Source: Rhizobium esperanzae
GTDB lineage: Bacteria > Pseudomonadota > Alphaproteobacteria > Rhizobiales > Rhizobiaceae
Reading direction: 5' to 3'
Assembly (NCBI RefSeq): GCF_002204185.1
Contig: NZ_MXPU01000014.1
Location: 115,488 to 179,487 of the forward strand
DNA: 64,000 nt
The first letter of the stretch is position 1. Each line of letters opens with the position of its first letter. Below, in pieces: positions 26,377 to 34,621 of this stretch. Below the pieces are notes generated by a model. The model saw only the letters and a program-made list of their open reading frames with translations. It was not told the origin of the DNA and searched no databases. The translations under genes and the position numbers were made by a program.

Positions 26377-26421
26377 GAATTTTCCCCGCCGCCTTCTGCG
26401 GCTCCTCGCGGATCAAAATTC
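26377..26421 (+). promoter_or_regulatory. Leader hairpin element C
   Basis: GAATTTT (26377-26383) pairs with AAAATTC (26415-26421); the loop opens with CCCCGCC and closes with CTCGCGGATC, words shared with elements D and D'. It precedes the 57-aa gene by about 110 bases. Confidence 0.4.
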
Positions 26422-26528
26422 AGTCGCCGGCAAGTCCTCCACGTCCGTTCCGGCCCTTTGGGTGCGTCCCTCCTTTCCGGTCTGCCGCTTATCCCCTGCG
26501 ATAACCGCATTTCGAAAGGAGAAACGCC

Positions 26529-26702
26529 ATGCAACAACTCGCCCAATTCCTCGCCGCCACCGGCCGCCGGCTCCGGACTCTCGGCAAGGTAATCAGCCAC
26601 TTCTTCCGCAAGGGCAAGCTCGGCCTGAAGCTTGCGATCAAGATCCCGTTCTTCGTCGAGATCGAGGTGTCCTTCGAGACCGACTGGAACCGGCGCCAAT
26701 GA
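26529..26702 (+). CDS. Small basic amphipathic protein (57 aa)
   Basis: A 57-codon gene with AAAGGAG 7 bases before its ATG and a rho-independent terminator 12 bases after its stop, which together make it convincing. The product has a basic N-terminal half (R-R-L-R-T-L-G-K near residue 13) and a hydrophobic-acidic end (I-P-F-F-V-E-I-E-V near 39). No family is recognised. Function unknown. Confidence 0.65.
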   Translation: MQQLAQFLAATGRRLRTLGKVISHFFRKGKLGLKLAIKIPFFVEIEVSFETDWNRRQ

Positions 26703-26713
26703 GGCGCCTTGTT

Positions 26714-26735
26714 GGCCCGTTTCTGCGGGCCTTTC
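26714..26735 (+). terminator. Terminator between the 57-aa gene and the WGR gene
   Basis: GGCCCG (26714-26719) pairs with CGGGCC (26726-26731) and is followed by TTTCTC. It ends directly at the stop of the convergent WGR gene. Confidence 0.7.
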
Positions 26736-26993
26736 TCAATTCGCCACGGAGGCGCGCGGGCGGTAACCGCGTTTTCGCTTTTGTCGGAGCAGATCGAGAA
26801 ACAGTTCGACTGCTTCCTCTTCCCGTCCGAAACGATGGACCATCATCTGCCCCTTGCTTCCGATGCGGCCCCATTTGCGCAGGAGACAGACGTCCCCGAA
26901 CAGGTTGGGTTCGATCGACATGGCGTAGTAGCGGGCCATGTTCTTCGAGGCGTCCGAGCGCTCGACATAGAGATGATAGGGTTGCGCGATCAT
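26736..26993 (-). CDS. WGR domain protein
   Basis: About 85 aa when started at the ATG giving M-I-A-Q-P-Y; a GTG at 27035 would add 14 residues. The protein consists of one WGR domain, with the name-giving W-G-R-I-G near residues 41-45 and the trailing R-E-E-E-A-V-E-L-F region. WGR domains bind nucleic acids, as in PARP-family and MolR proteins, and small stand-alone copies are common on rhizobial plasmids. It converges on the 57-aa gene. Role unknown, probably DNA- or RNA-binding. Confidence 0.8.
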   Translation of the reverse strand: MIAQPYHLYVERSDASKNMARYYAMSIEPNLFGDVCLLRKWGRIGSKGQMMVHRFGREEEAVELFLDLLRQKRKRGYRPRASVAN

Positions 26994-27187
26994 GAGGTCA
27001 GAATCTCTGATCGCGGGAATCCCGTCCAACGACACTTATGAATCGGTCGGCATGGATTGATTCAGATCTGTGATGAAACGCGAGTGGTGGGCTTGGGCGA
27101 GACGCCTGCGGCGCACGGCTCTAGTCGCGGCGCTCACGGAGCCCGCACACGGTCTCCGCCCCATGGGCGACGATCCTCTCGCGGCAC

Positions 27188-27766
27188 TCAGCCGCACCAT
27201 CCATGTCTTGCGCCGTCCCAGCGTCTGGCGAGACCCTCATCGATAAGTGTGTCGCCGATCGAGTGTCCCGATCGCGTTACGGTCCGGAGCTTGCGGCCAT
27301 ACTTGTCTTCGTCGCGCCAGCCGGCCGTCAGTGAGAAGTTGCCTCCATTCAGCAGCGCCAGCAGGCGTGCCTTCGCCGCCTCGCCTTTGATCCGTTCCGC
27401 CTCGCAGCGCGGCGGGCTGAGTTCCGGCGTGTCGATATCGGCAATGCGGATTTTCTGGCCCTGGAACCAGAACGTGTCGCCGTCGACGACACAATTCACA
27501 TGACGGCCGTCGCCGCAGATTGAAAACGCGGCCGACGATGAGTCCGCTGCCGGTGTCTTGGCCACGGCCGGCAGTCCGGGGAGGCTGCCGGCGCCGCCAA
27601 AGGCAAGCCAGCCTGCCGCAGCAATGACAATAGCTGAGATGACTGCCATCAGCGATATGCGTGGACCCTTCCATCCCGTTCGGGATTTTCTCTGCGGGCT
27701 ACGGCGATCGTTCTTGCCGCCGGATTTCCGCGGCCTTCTGAACGGAACCACATTCGATTTCGCCAC
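27188..27766 (-). CDS. Thermonuclease (SNase) family protein, membrane anchored
   Basis: A 192-aa protein with a very basic N-terminus, one hydrophobic anchor around residues 38-58, and a staphylococcal-nuclease-like domain from about 85. Family markers are V-D-G-D-T-F near 94, R-I-A-D-I-D-T-P-E near 107, and an E-A-A-K-A-R-L-L segment near 128. SNase-type enzymes cleave DNA and RNA with Ca2+; the anchor places the domain outside the cytoplasm. It is followed on the same strand by traG after 165-250 bases of non-coding DNA. A role at the cell surface during DNA transfer is possible but unproven. Confidence 0.82.
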   Translation of the reverse strand: MAKSNVVPFRRPRKSGGKNDRRSPQRKSRTGWKGPRISLMAVISAIVIAAAGWLAFGGAGSLPGLPAVAKTPAADSSSAAFSICGDGRHVNCVVDGDTFWFQGQKIRIADIDTPELSPPRCEAERIKGEAAKARLLALLNGGNFSLTAGWRDEDKYGRKLRTVTRSGHSIGDTLIDEGLARRWDGARHGWCG

Positions 27767-28020
27767 CTGCCCGCTCCCTTCCTGTTTGCCTCATCCTATA
27801 TCGACCCCGGTTTCATCTGCGTTTACGGAGACGCACGGCCTCGACCTGCAGTCGGGCCGGCAATATGGTGTGCGGGAGCGGGGCGCAGTCGGTCCCGCCT
27901 CCCCTCCGGGCCACTATGTTGAGGCTCCTGCGGCTGCGCTGTTTCCCGCTCCTCGCACGACGAGAATTCCCGAAATCCCGCCCTTTCGTGCGGCCGCTAT
28001 GCTGATTTCTCCGATACTCT

Positions 28021-29997
28021 TCATTGTTCTGGATCGGCCTTGCTCGTTGCACTGCGCGCCGGCTCGATCCGAGAGGCTTCCGGCGTGCCTCTGAGCCTGT
28101 GAAACCTGTTCGTCCCAACGCAAGCCTTCATGTCGTCGCGCCGAAACCAGATCGCGCGGCCACATCTGAGCGGCGCATTGCCCGCGGTAAAGACGATCTG
28201 CTCATCGGCGCGCATGCGAAGCACCTCGTGCGGCTGGATCAACGGTCGCGCGGCCAGCTGCTTCGATCGCGTGCGCGAGGATCCCTTCGCCTGGAAACTG
28301 CGGCTGACCTGGTCGATCTCGACCGTCGTCGTGCCGCAACGGCGCGAGATGTAATCCGCCGTTTCCGGATCGTTGATCGCCGCAAAACTGATCCAGCTCG
28401 CGCTCTCGAACCACTTGCTGGCGGCGTCGCGCCCGCCATAGGTTTCGCGCATCTGGCCGATCGACTGGTAGATCATGGTGAGCGTGATGCCGTACTTTCG
28501 GCCGGCATCGCGCGCCGTTTCCAGGATCCGCATGTATCCGAGCCGCGCCCCCTCATCGAGGAGGAAGAGCGCTCTGCCGGGCATAGTCCCATTACGGTTA
28601 TATATCCCGTTGAGGAACGAGCCGATAATGACGCGCGCGAGGCCGGCATGCGTCTCCAGTGTTTTCAGATCGATGTTGATAAAGACGTCGGTGTTCCCAT
28701 CGGCGAGATCGCCCGTGGAAAACGTCCTACCCGAAACCAGCGCGGCATAGTTCGAATACGACAGCCAGTGGGTTTCCTTGATCGCGTTGGCATAGACGCC
28801 AGAGAAGGTTTCGGGTGTCATATTGACGAAGGCCGCGACGTTCTCCTTGACGAAATCCGAGTCCGAATTGTCGTAGATCTCCTGCAGACGTTGCCGCAAC
28901 TTCGGTTCGGGCTCAGAGAGATTGGCGCGAACCTGGCGCAGCGTTTGGTTTTCCTTCTCCGTGTGACCGGAGAGACAAACATCGGCGATCATCGCCGTCA
29001 ACAATTGCAATGCCGAGGCTCGGAAGAAATCATCGCGCACGCCGCGCGCGCCGCCACTGTCGCTCATGATCCATGAGGCGACGGAGGCGATATCCTCTTC
29101 CTTCGTCCCGCCGAACTTGCCGATCCAGTCCAGGGCATTGAAGCCTGTTGCCGGGTTCTTCGGGTCGAGGACAAACAGATCCCGGTTCGCGCTCGTCCGG
29201 TGGGCTGAGACCATCGGCGCCACCTCGTTCGATGGATCGAGAACGATCAGCGAGCCGCCCCATTTCAGAGCGGTCGGGATCGTCACCGATGTTGTTTTGA
29301 AACCGCCCGAACCGGCGAACACGATACCGTGCGACGAACCGAACGAGCCGTCGAAGCAGAGCAGCGGTGATTTGCCGCCGGCGCCCCATGTTTCCGGCTC
29401 GTCGGCACGAAACGAGCGCGCTGCGGTGCTGTCCTTGTCGACACGGTATCGCTCACCGATCACGATTCCGCCGGTATCCGAAAACAGGTTTGCCGCTTCC
29501 GGCAGCTTCATCCACTCGGCCTCGCCATGCAGCGCCCGCTTGCCGCGGACGCGCTTCGGCTCGGCGCTGGCGAATGCCGCATTGCCGGCCAACGCGACAC
29601 GCAGAGCAAAGCATGCGGCAATCGCCGCCGCCGCCGCTCCGATCAGCGTCGCCGGATCGACATAGGAGAAAATGGACATACCGGCCGGAACCTTATCGGT
29701 GAGCGCAGACAACCTCATCGTTTCGCGAATTGCGGCGATCAGGATCGTCGCCGCACCGCCGGCGACGACGCCCCATCCAGCCGTCTTGATCCTGATCGCG
29801 CCGGCGCTGGCAAACAGGAAGACGATGCCGACGAGCCCTGCACTGACATAAGGCAGCGCGATCCCGGCCCGACCAAGCGTCTGCCGTGCGGCTTCCGTTT
29901 TTCCGAGCCCGGACAGCCAGTGCTCGATCCCGGTCAAACCAACGGCGACGAGAATCATGAGCGCGACGGGGGCGATGAAGAGCATGATCCTACTCAT
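28021..29997 (-). CDS. traG: Conjugative coupling protein TraG (VirD4-type)
   Basis: About 658 aa from the ATG that gives M-S-R-I-M-L-F. Two N-terminal membrane helices plus two more near residues 55-125 precede a large cytoplasmic ATPase with Walker A-like G-S-G-G-F-K-T near 220 and Walker B L-F-L-L-D-E-G-A near 455. TraG links the relaxosome to the Trb channel and pumps DNA. Its start overlaps the traD stop by 8 bases, giving the leftward traC-traD-traG operon on one side of oriT, as on Ti plasmids. Confidence 0.95.
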   Translation of the reverse strand: MSRIMLFIAPVALMILVAVGLTGIEHWLSGLGKTEAARQTLGRAGIALPYVSAGLVGIVFLFASAGAIRIKTAGWGVVAGGAATILIAAIRETMRLSALTDKVPAGMSIFSYVDPATLIGAAAAAIAACFALRVALAGNAAFASAEPKRVRGKRALHGEAEWMKLPEAANLFSDTGGIVIGERYRVDKDSTAARSFRADEPETWGAGGKSPLLCFDGSFGSSHGIVFAGSGGFKTTSVTIPTALKWGGSLIVLDPSNEVAPMVSAHRTSANRDLFVLDPKNPATGFNALDWIGKFGGTKEEDIASVASWIMSDSGGARGVRDDFFRASALQLLTAMIADVCLSGHTEKENQTLRQVRANLSEPEPKLRQRLQEIYDNSDSDFVKENVAAFVNMTPETFSGVYANAIKETHWLSYSNYAALVSGRTFSTGDLADGNTDVFINIDLKTLETHAGLARVIIGSFLNGIYNRNGTMPGRALFLLDEGARLGYMRILETARDAGRKYGITLTMIYQSIGQMRETYGGRDAASKWFESASWISFAAINDPETADYISRRCGTTTVEIDQVSRSFQAKGSSRTRSKQLAARPLIQPHEVLRMRADEQIVFTAGNAPLRCGRAIWFRRDDMKACVGTNRFHRLRGTPEASRIEPARSATSKADPEQ

Positions 29998-30205
29998 CGG
30001 CTTTCCCAAAGGCCTCCGCACCGATTGCCAGAAGCCGCGATCGTTCCTGTACATTGGTTTTGAGCCGCTCGCTCAAATCGATCAGCGCGCCCAGCAGAAG
30101 CGCCCGCTTCTCGTAGTGAAGACCGGCTTTGACGATCAGACCGCCAAGCTCGATCTTCTCCCGCGTGTCCTTCTTGCGGGCGTCGGATATTGTCGTGCGC
30201 GCCAT
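29990..30205 (-). CDS. traD: Conjugal transfer protein TraD
   Basis: A 71-aa basic protein beginning M-A-R-T-T-I-S-D-A-R-K-K-D-T, the typical start of the small TraD of Ti-type Dtr systems. It has K-A-G-L-H-Y-E-K-R-A-L-L-L-G-A-L near residue 26. It lies 4 bases after traC and overlaps traG. The open frame continues upstream to 30433, but that is out-of-frame traC sequence. TraD is thought to assist relaxosome formation. Confidence 0.88.
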   Translation of the reverse strand: MARTTISDARKKDTREKIELGGLIVKAGLHYEKRALLLGALIDLSERLKTNVQERSRLLAIGAEAFGKADE

Positions 30206-30209
30206 CCGC

Positions 30210-30506
30210 TCAAGCCTCAGCAGTCCCGCCCGCAGGCGCGACAGACGGGTTCTGCGTGGACGGTGCGCTGCTTTCGCCGACGTCAGCTCCCCTCTTCCCT
30301 CCGGTCGTCGCGGCCTTTCCTCCGCGAAACCGTTTGGCCAGATCCTCGAAGGCGCCCTGCAGCTCCGCCTCGTCGATCTCGATGTCGCCAAGTCCAGCCT
30401 TGAGGGCGATCCGGCCGATGCGCTCTGCCTCACGGGTCTCGGCGGCCTTGAGCTGCTCCTGGAGCTTGGCGATTTCGTCGCGGATTTTCGAGGATGGCTT
30501 CTTCAT
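30210..30506 (-). CDS. traC: Conjugal transfer protein TraC
   Basis: A 98-aa protein starting M-K-K-P-S-S-K-I-R-D-E-I with a long N-terminal helix, a family-typical K-A-G-L-G-D-I-E-I-D segment near residue 36 and a disordered tail. TraC of Ti-like plasmids helps TraA at oriT. The start is chosen because GGGAGT precedes this ATG and the region upstream is the oriT spacer. It is the first gene of the leftward traCDG operon. Confidence 0.88.
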   Translation of the reverse strand: MKKPSSKIRDEIAKLQEQLKAAETREAERIGRIALKAGLGDIEIDEAELQGAFEDLAKRFRGGKAATTGGKRGADVGESSAPSTQNPSVAPAGGTAEA

Positions 30507-30564
30507 TCCGTCTAACTCCCTTGGGTGAGAAAGCTTGTCTTTCGTACCCAATGTCCCGGAGGTG

Positions 30565-30579
30565 AGTGCGGAACGCACT
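30565..30579. promoter_or_regulatory. Perfect dyad in the traC-traA spacer
   Basis: AGTGCG (30565-30570) and CGCACT (30574-30579) form a perfect inverted repeat around GAA. It lies between traC and oriT and could bind TraC/TraD or a regulator. Confidence 0.5.
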
Positions 30580-30580
30580 A

Positions 30581-30595
30581 CTGTGAATCCTACAA
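30581..30595 (+). promoter_or_regulatory. Candidate quorum-sensing (tra box-like) site, oriT spacer copy
   Basis: CTGTGAATCCTACAA here is identical, on the opposite strand, to 50310-50324 upstream of traI, and its core TGAATCCTACAA recurs at 50211-50222. It is a TGT-N7-ACA partial dyad, as LuxR-type boxes often are. Position between divergent traCDG and traAFBH operons fits joint control. Confidence 0.6.
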
Positions 30596-30650
30596 TCGCC
30601 AAGGGCGATGCTTTCGTGAATGATCCCGGCCGTTCCGAAGGAGCGGATCC

Positions 30651-30690
30651 GAAGGGCGCAATTATACGTCGCTGGTGCGACGTCCTTGCT
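30651..30690 (+). other. oriT: Origin of transfer (oriT), nic region
   Basis: GAAGGGCGCAATTATACG is followed by a perfect hairpin ACGTCGC (30666-30672) / GCGACGT (30677-30683). This matches my memory of the Ti-plasmid/RSF1010-like oriT core, where the relaxase cuts next to the hairpin. Placement between traC and traA is canonical. Confidence 0.85.
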
Positions 30691-30746
30691 TGAGGCCCCT
30701 AGCGGGCCTGCCGCTCTTGGACAGAACCTGTTGAAAGAGTTCCGCC

Positions 30747-33700
30747 GTGGCCGTCCCCCATTTCTCCGTCAGCGTCGTCGCCCGCGGCTCAGGCCGCAGC
30801 GCCGTGCTGTCAGCGGCCTACCGGCATTGCGCCAAGATGGAGTTCGAGCGCGAGGCCCGCACGATCGATTACACCCGCAAGCAGGGATTGCTCCATGAGG
30901 AGTTCGTCATTCCCGCCGACGCGCCGCAATGGCTGCGCTCGATGATTGCCGATCGTTCGGTGTCCGGCGCTTCCGAGGCTTTCTGGAACAAGGTCGAAGA
31001 TTTCGAGAAGCGCTCCGACGCGCAGCTCGCCAAGGATGTGACGATCGCCTTGCCGGTCGAGCTGACGCCCAAGCAGAACATCGCGCTGGTGCGGGATTTC
31101 GTCGAGCAGTACATCACGGCGAAGGGCATGGTGGCCGACTGGGTCTACCATGATGCGCCCGGCAATCCGCATGTTCATCTCATGACGACCTTGCGGCCGC
31201 TGACCGCGGACGGTTTTGGAGCCAAGAAGGTCCCGGTAACAGGACCGGACGGCAATCCGATCCGCAACGACGCCGGCAAAATCGTCTATGAGCTTTGGGC
31301 CGGAAGCATCGACGATTTCAACGCGTTTCGCGACGGCTGGTTTGCCTGCCAGAACAGGCACCTGGCGCTCGCCGGCCTCGACATTTACGTCGATGGCCGC
31401 TCCTTCGAGAAGCAAGGGATTGAACTCGAGCCGACTATCCATCTCGGCGTCGGCACGAAGGCGATCGAGCGAAAATCAGATGGTGCGTCCGACCCGGTCG
31501 AGCTCGAACGCCTCGAACTGCAGGAGGCTCGCAGGGCCGAGAACGCGAGACGAATCGACCATAATCCGAAGCTCGTGCTCGACCTGATCACGCGTGAGAA
31601 GAGCGTCTTCGACGAGCGCGACGTGGCTAAGATCCTCCACCGCTACGTCGACGACGCGGATCTGTTCCAAAGCCTTATGGTACGGATCATTCTGCACCCC
31701 GAAACCTTCCGCATCGAGCGCGAGCGGATCGACCTTGCCACCGGTATCCGAGTGCCCGCCAAGTACACGACGCGCGACATGATCCGGCTCGAAGCCGAGA
31801 TGGCCAATCGCGCCATCTGGCTGTCTCAGCGCTCTTCGCATGGCGTTCGCGACGCAGTGCTGGCGGCGACATTCGAGCGTCATGAACGTCTATCTGACGA
31901 GCAGAGGACCGCGATCGAACATGTGGCGGGACCTGAGCGGATCGCCGCCGTGATCGGCCGCGCCGGCGCCGGCAAGACGACGATGATGAAGGCGGCGCGG
32001 GAGGCATGGGAAGCGGCCGGTTATCGGGTCGTCGGCGCAGCACTTGCCGGCAAGGCGGCCGAGGGCCTGGAGAAGGAAGCGGGCATCATCTCTCGGACCC
32101 TTGCATCGTGGGACCTTCGCTGGAACCAGGGCCGTGACCAGCTCGATGGCAAGACGGTGTTCGTTCTCGACGAGGCCGGCATGGTGTCATCTAGGCAGAT
32201 GGCGCTGTTCGTCGAAGCGGTGACGAAAGCCGGTGCCAAGCTCGTTCTCGTCGGCGATCCCGAACAGCTTCAACCGATCGAGGCTGGGGCTGCCTTCCGC
32301 GCCATCGCCGATCGCATCGGCTATGCCGAACTCGAAACGATCTATCGCCAGCGCCAGCAATGGATGCGCTATGCCTCGCTCGATCTCGCGCGCGGTAAGG
32401 TCGGCCGGGCGGTCGACGCCTACCGTGCCAATGGCAAGATAATAGGATCGGACCTGAAAGCCGACGCAGTCGACAACCTGATCGCTGCCTGGGACCGCGA
32501 TTACGATCCGGCAAAGACGTCGCTTATCCTCGCTCATCTGCGCCGCGACGTGCGCATGCTCAACCAAATGGCGCGCATCAAGCTTATCGAACGCGGGGTT
32601 CTCGACCAGGGAACCATGTTCAAGACCGCCGATGGCGGACGCAACTTCGCCGTCGGCGATCAGATCGTTTTCCTGAAGAACGAGGGATCGCTCGGCGTCA
32701 AGAACGGCATGCTGGCCAAGGTCGTCGAGACGGGACCAGGACGCATCACCGCGCGGATCGGCGAGAGGGAGAATGCTCGCCAGGTGCTGGTCGAACAGCG
32801 CTTCTACAACAACCTCGATCACGGCTATGCCACGACCATCCACAAGAGCCAGGGCGCGACGGTCGACCAGGTCAAGGTGCTCGCTTCCCTTTCGCTCGAT
32901 CGCCATCTCACCTATGTCGCCATGACCCGTCATCGTGAGGACCTGACCGTCTACTACGGCCGTAGATCCTTCGCGAAGAACGGTGGGTTGATCCCGATCT
33001 TGTCGCGAAGGAACGCGAAGGAAACGACTCTCGATTACGAGAAAAGTGACTTCTACCGCGAGGCGCTTCGTTTTGCCGAAGCACGCGGTCTGCATCTGGT
33101 CAACGTCGCCCGAACCCTGGTTCGCGACCGGCTGGAATGGGTCGTCAGCCAAAAGCAAAAACTTGCCAATCTCGGCGCTCGCCTTGCCGCCGTCGCCGGC
33201 AAGCTCGGCCTCATCCGCGGCGCCGCGCAGTCCCCAACCCAAAACAACACCAAGGAGGCAAAGCCGATGGTCTCGGGCATCACAACCTTCGCCAAATCGG
33301 TCGACCAGGCGATCGAGGACAAGATCGCCGCCGATCCAGGATTGAAGAAGCAATGGGAGGAGGTCTCGACCCGCTTCCACCTCGTTTACGCCCAGCCGGA
33401 AAGCGCGTTCAAGGCAGTCAATGTCGATGCAATGCTGAAGGACGAGACCGCCCAGAAATCCACGTTGGCCAAGCTTGGGTCGGAGCCCGAAAGCTTCGGC
33501 GCGCTGAAGGGCAAGACCGGGATCCTCGCCAGCCGCTCCGACAGACAGGAGCGCGAGAAGGCTGGGACCAATGCGCCGGCGCTGGCCCGAAATTTGGAGC
33601 GCTATCTGCGCCAGCGGGCGGAGGCGGAACGCAAGTTCGAGGTCGAAGAACGTGCCGTCCGGCTGAAGGTCTCGATCGATATTCCCGCACTGTCGCCAAA

Positions 33701-34058
33701 CGCAAAACAAACATTGGAACGCGTTCGCGATGCGATCGACCGGAACGACCTGCCCGCCGGTCTCGAATACGCGCTCGCCGACAAAATGGTGAAGGCGGAA
33801 CTGGAGGGTTTCGCCAAGGCGGTATCGGAGCGGTTCGGCGAGCGAACCTTCCTGTCGCTTGCCGCGAAGGAACCCAATGGACAGACCTTCAGTGCCGTCA
33901 CTTCGGGAATGACGGCCGGACAGAAGACGGAGGTGCAATCGGCGTGGAATTCGATGCGGACGGTGCAGCAACTCGCCGCTCATGAGCGCACGACCGAGGC
34001 GCTGAAGCAAGCGGAGACCCTGCGTCAGACGAAGAGCCAGGGGCTCTCGCTCAAATGA
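30747..34058 (+). CDS. traA: Relaxase/helicase TraA (MobQ type)
   Basis: A 1,103-aa relaxase with GTG start giving M-A-V-P-H-F-S-V. The N-terminal MobA/MobL domain carries Y-R-H-C near residue 28 and the metal-binding H142-V-H144 motif. A TraI-type helicase follows with Walker A G-A-G-K-T (Lys410) and V-L-D-E-A-G near 474. The C-terminal third is largely helical. TraA nicks oriT, stays on the 5' end and unwinds the plasmid for transfer. traF starts inside its last codons (ATGA), beginning the traAFBH operon. Confidence 0.96.
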   Translation: MAVPHFSVSVVARGSGRSAVLSAAYRHCAKMEFEREARTIDYTRKQGLLHEEFVIPADAPQWLRSMIADRSVSGASEAFWNKVEDFEKRSDAQLAKDVTIALPVELTPKQNIALVRDFVEQYITAKGMVADWVYHDAPGNPHVHLMTTLRPLTADGFGAKKVPVTGPDGNPIRNDAGKIVYELWAGSIDDFNAFRDGWFACQNRHLALAGLDIYVDGRSFEKQGIELEPTIHLGVGTKAIERKSDGASDPVELERLELQEARRAENARRIDHNPKLVLDLITREKSVFDERDVAKILHRYVDDADLFQSLMVRIILHPETFRIERERIDLATGIRVPAKYTTRDMIRLEAEMANRAIWLSQRSSHGVRDAVLAATFERHERLSDEQRTAIEHVAGPERIAAVIGRAGAGKTTMMKAAREAWEAAGYRVVGAALAGKAAEGLEKEAGIISRTLASWDLRWNQGRDQLDGKTVFVLDEAGMVSSRQMALFVEAVTKAGAKLVLVGDPEQLQPIEAGAAFRAIADRIGYAELETIYRQRQQWMRYASLDLARGKVGRAVDAYRANGKIIGSDLKADAVDNLIAAWDRDYDPAKTSLILAHLRRDVRMLNQMARIKLIERGVLDQGTMFKTADGGRNFAVGDQIVFLKNEGSLGVKNGMLAKVVETGPGRITARIGERENARQVLVEQRFYNNLDHGYATTIHKSQGATVDQVKVLASLSLDRHLTYVAMTRHREDLTVYYGRRSFAKNGGLIPILSRRNAKETTLDYEKSDFYREALRFAEARGLHLVNVARTLVRDRLEWVVSQKQKLANLGARLAAVAGKLGLIRGAAQSPTQNNTKEAKPMVSGITTFAKSVDQAIEDKIAADPGLKKQWEEVSTRFHLVYAQPESAFKAVNVDAMLKDETAQKSTLAKLGSEPESFGALKGKTGILASRSDRQEREKAGTNAPALARNLERYLRQRAEAERKFEVEERAVRLKVSIDIPALSPNAKQTLERVRDAIDRNDLPAGLEYALADKMVKAELEGFAKAVSERFGERTFLSLAAKEPNGQTFSAVTSGMTAGQKTEVQSAWNSMRTVQQLAAHERTTEALKQAETLRQTKSQGLSLK

Positions 34059-34621
34059 AGACATCCGTGTTTGCGTTTGGGACGCGACGCGCTCAAAGGG
34101 CGCATGCAGTCGTGCTCTTGGCCTTGGCGGCATCCATCGTTGGCAGCGGTGTTGCTGCCGCAATCGTCGGCGGTTTCCGCATCAACCTGACACCGAGCGA
34201 ACCCCTCGGCCTCTGGCGGATCGTGGCGCTCGATCGCCCGGCCGCTGCCGGAGACCTTGTCTTCATTTGCCCTCCGCAAACTGCGGTGATGATGGCGGCG
34301 AGAGAGCGTGGTTATCTCCGCTCCGGCACCTGCCCGGGCGGCGTAGCGCCGCTCATCAAGACCGTCGTCGCAGTCCCCGGGCAGCATGTTCAAATCGGCG
34401 CCCGAGTGACAATCGATGGGCATCCAATCCCATTTTCCGATCTGGCAGAGCGGGACGGCAATGGCCGGTCGATGAAGCCATTTCCCGGCGGCGTCGTGCC
34501 CGACGAAAGCGTCTTTCTCCATTCACCGTTCAGGAGCTCCTATGACTCCCGCTATTTCGGCCCCCTGCCCGCCTCCGGAATCCTCGGTCTGGCGCAACCG
34601 GTGCTCACCTATGCGCCGTGA
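34055..34621 (+). CDS. traF: Conjugal transfer protein TraF (signal-peptidase-like)
   Basis: A 188-aa S26-family protease-like protein with one N-terminal membrane helix (residues 13-37), the serine region N-L-T-P-S-E-P-L-G near 46 and the lysine region L-I-K-T-V-V-A-V-P-G near 100. In RP4, TraF cyclises the TrbC pilin; here a trbC with a compatible short sequence is present in the trb operon. It is translationally coupled to traA (4-base overlap). Confidence 0.92.
   Translation: MKTSVFAFGTRRAQRAHAVVLLALAASIVGSGVAAAIVGGFRINLTPSEPLGLWRIVALDRPAAAGDLVFICPPQTAVMMAARERGYLRSGTCPGGVAPLIKTVVAVPGQHVQIGARVTIDGHPIPFSDLAERDGNGRSMKPFPGGVVPDESVFLHSPFRSSYDSRYFGPLPASGILGLAQPVLTYAP

Noticed and set aside
28024..29076. 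A 350-codon + frame inside traG
   Set aside because: Antisense to TraG, whose ATPase motifs are clear.
32187..34163. A 658-codon reverse-strand frame inside traA
   Set aside because: Antisense to conserved helicase motifs of TraA; a by-product of high GC and third-position bias.
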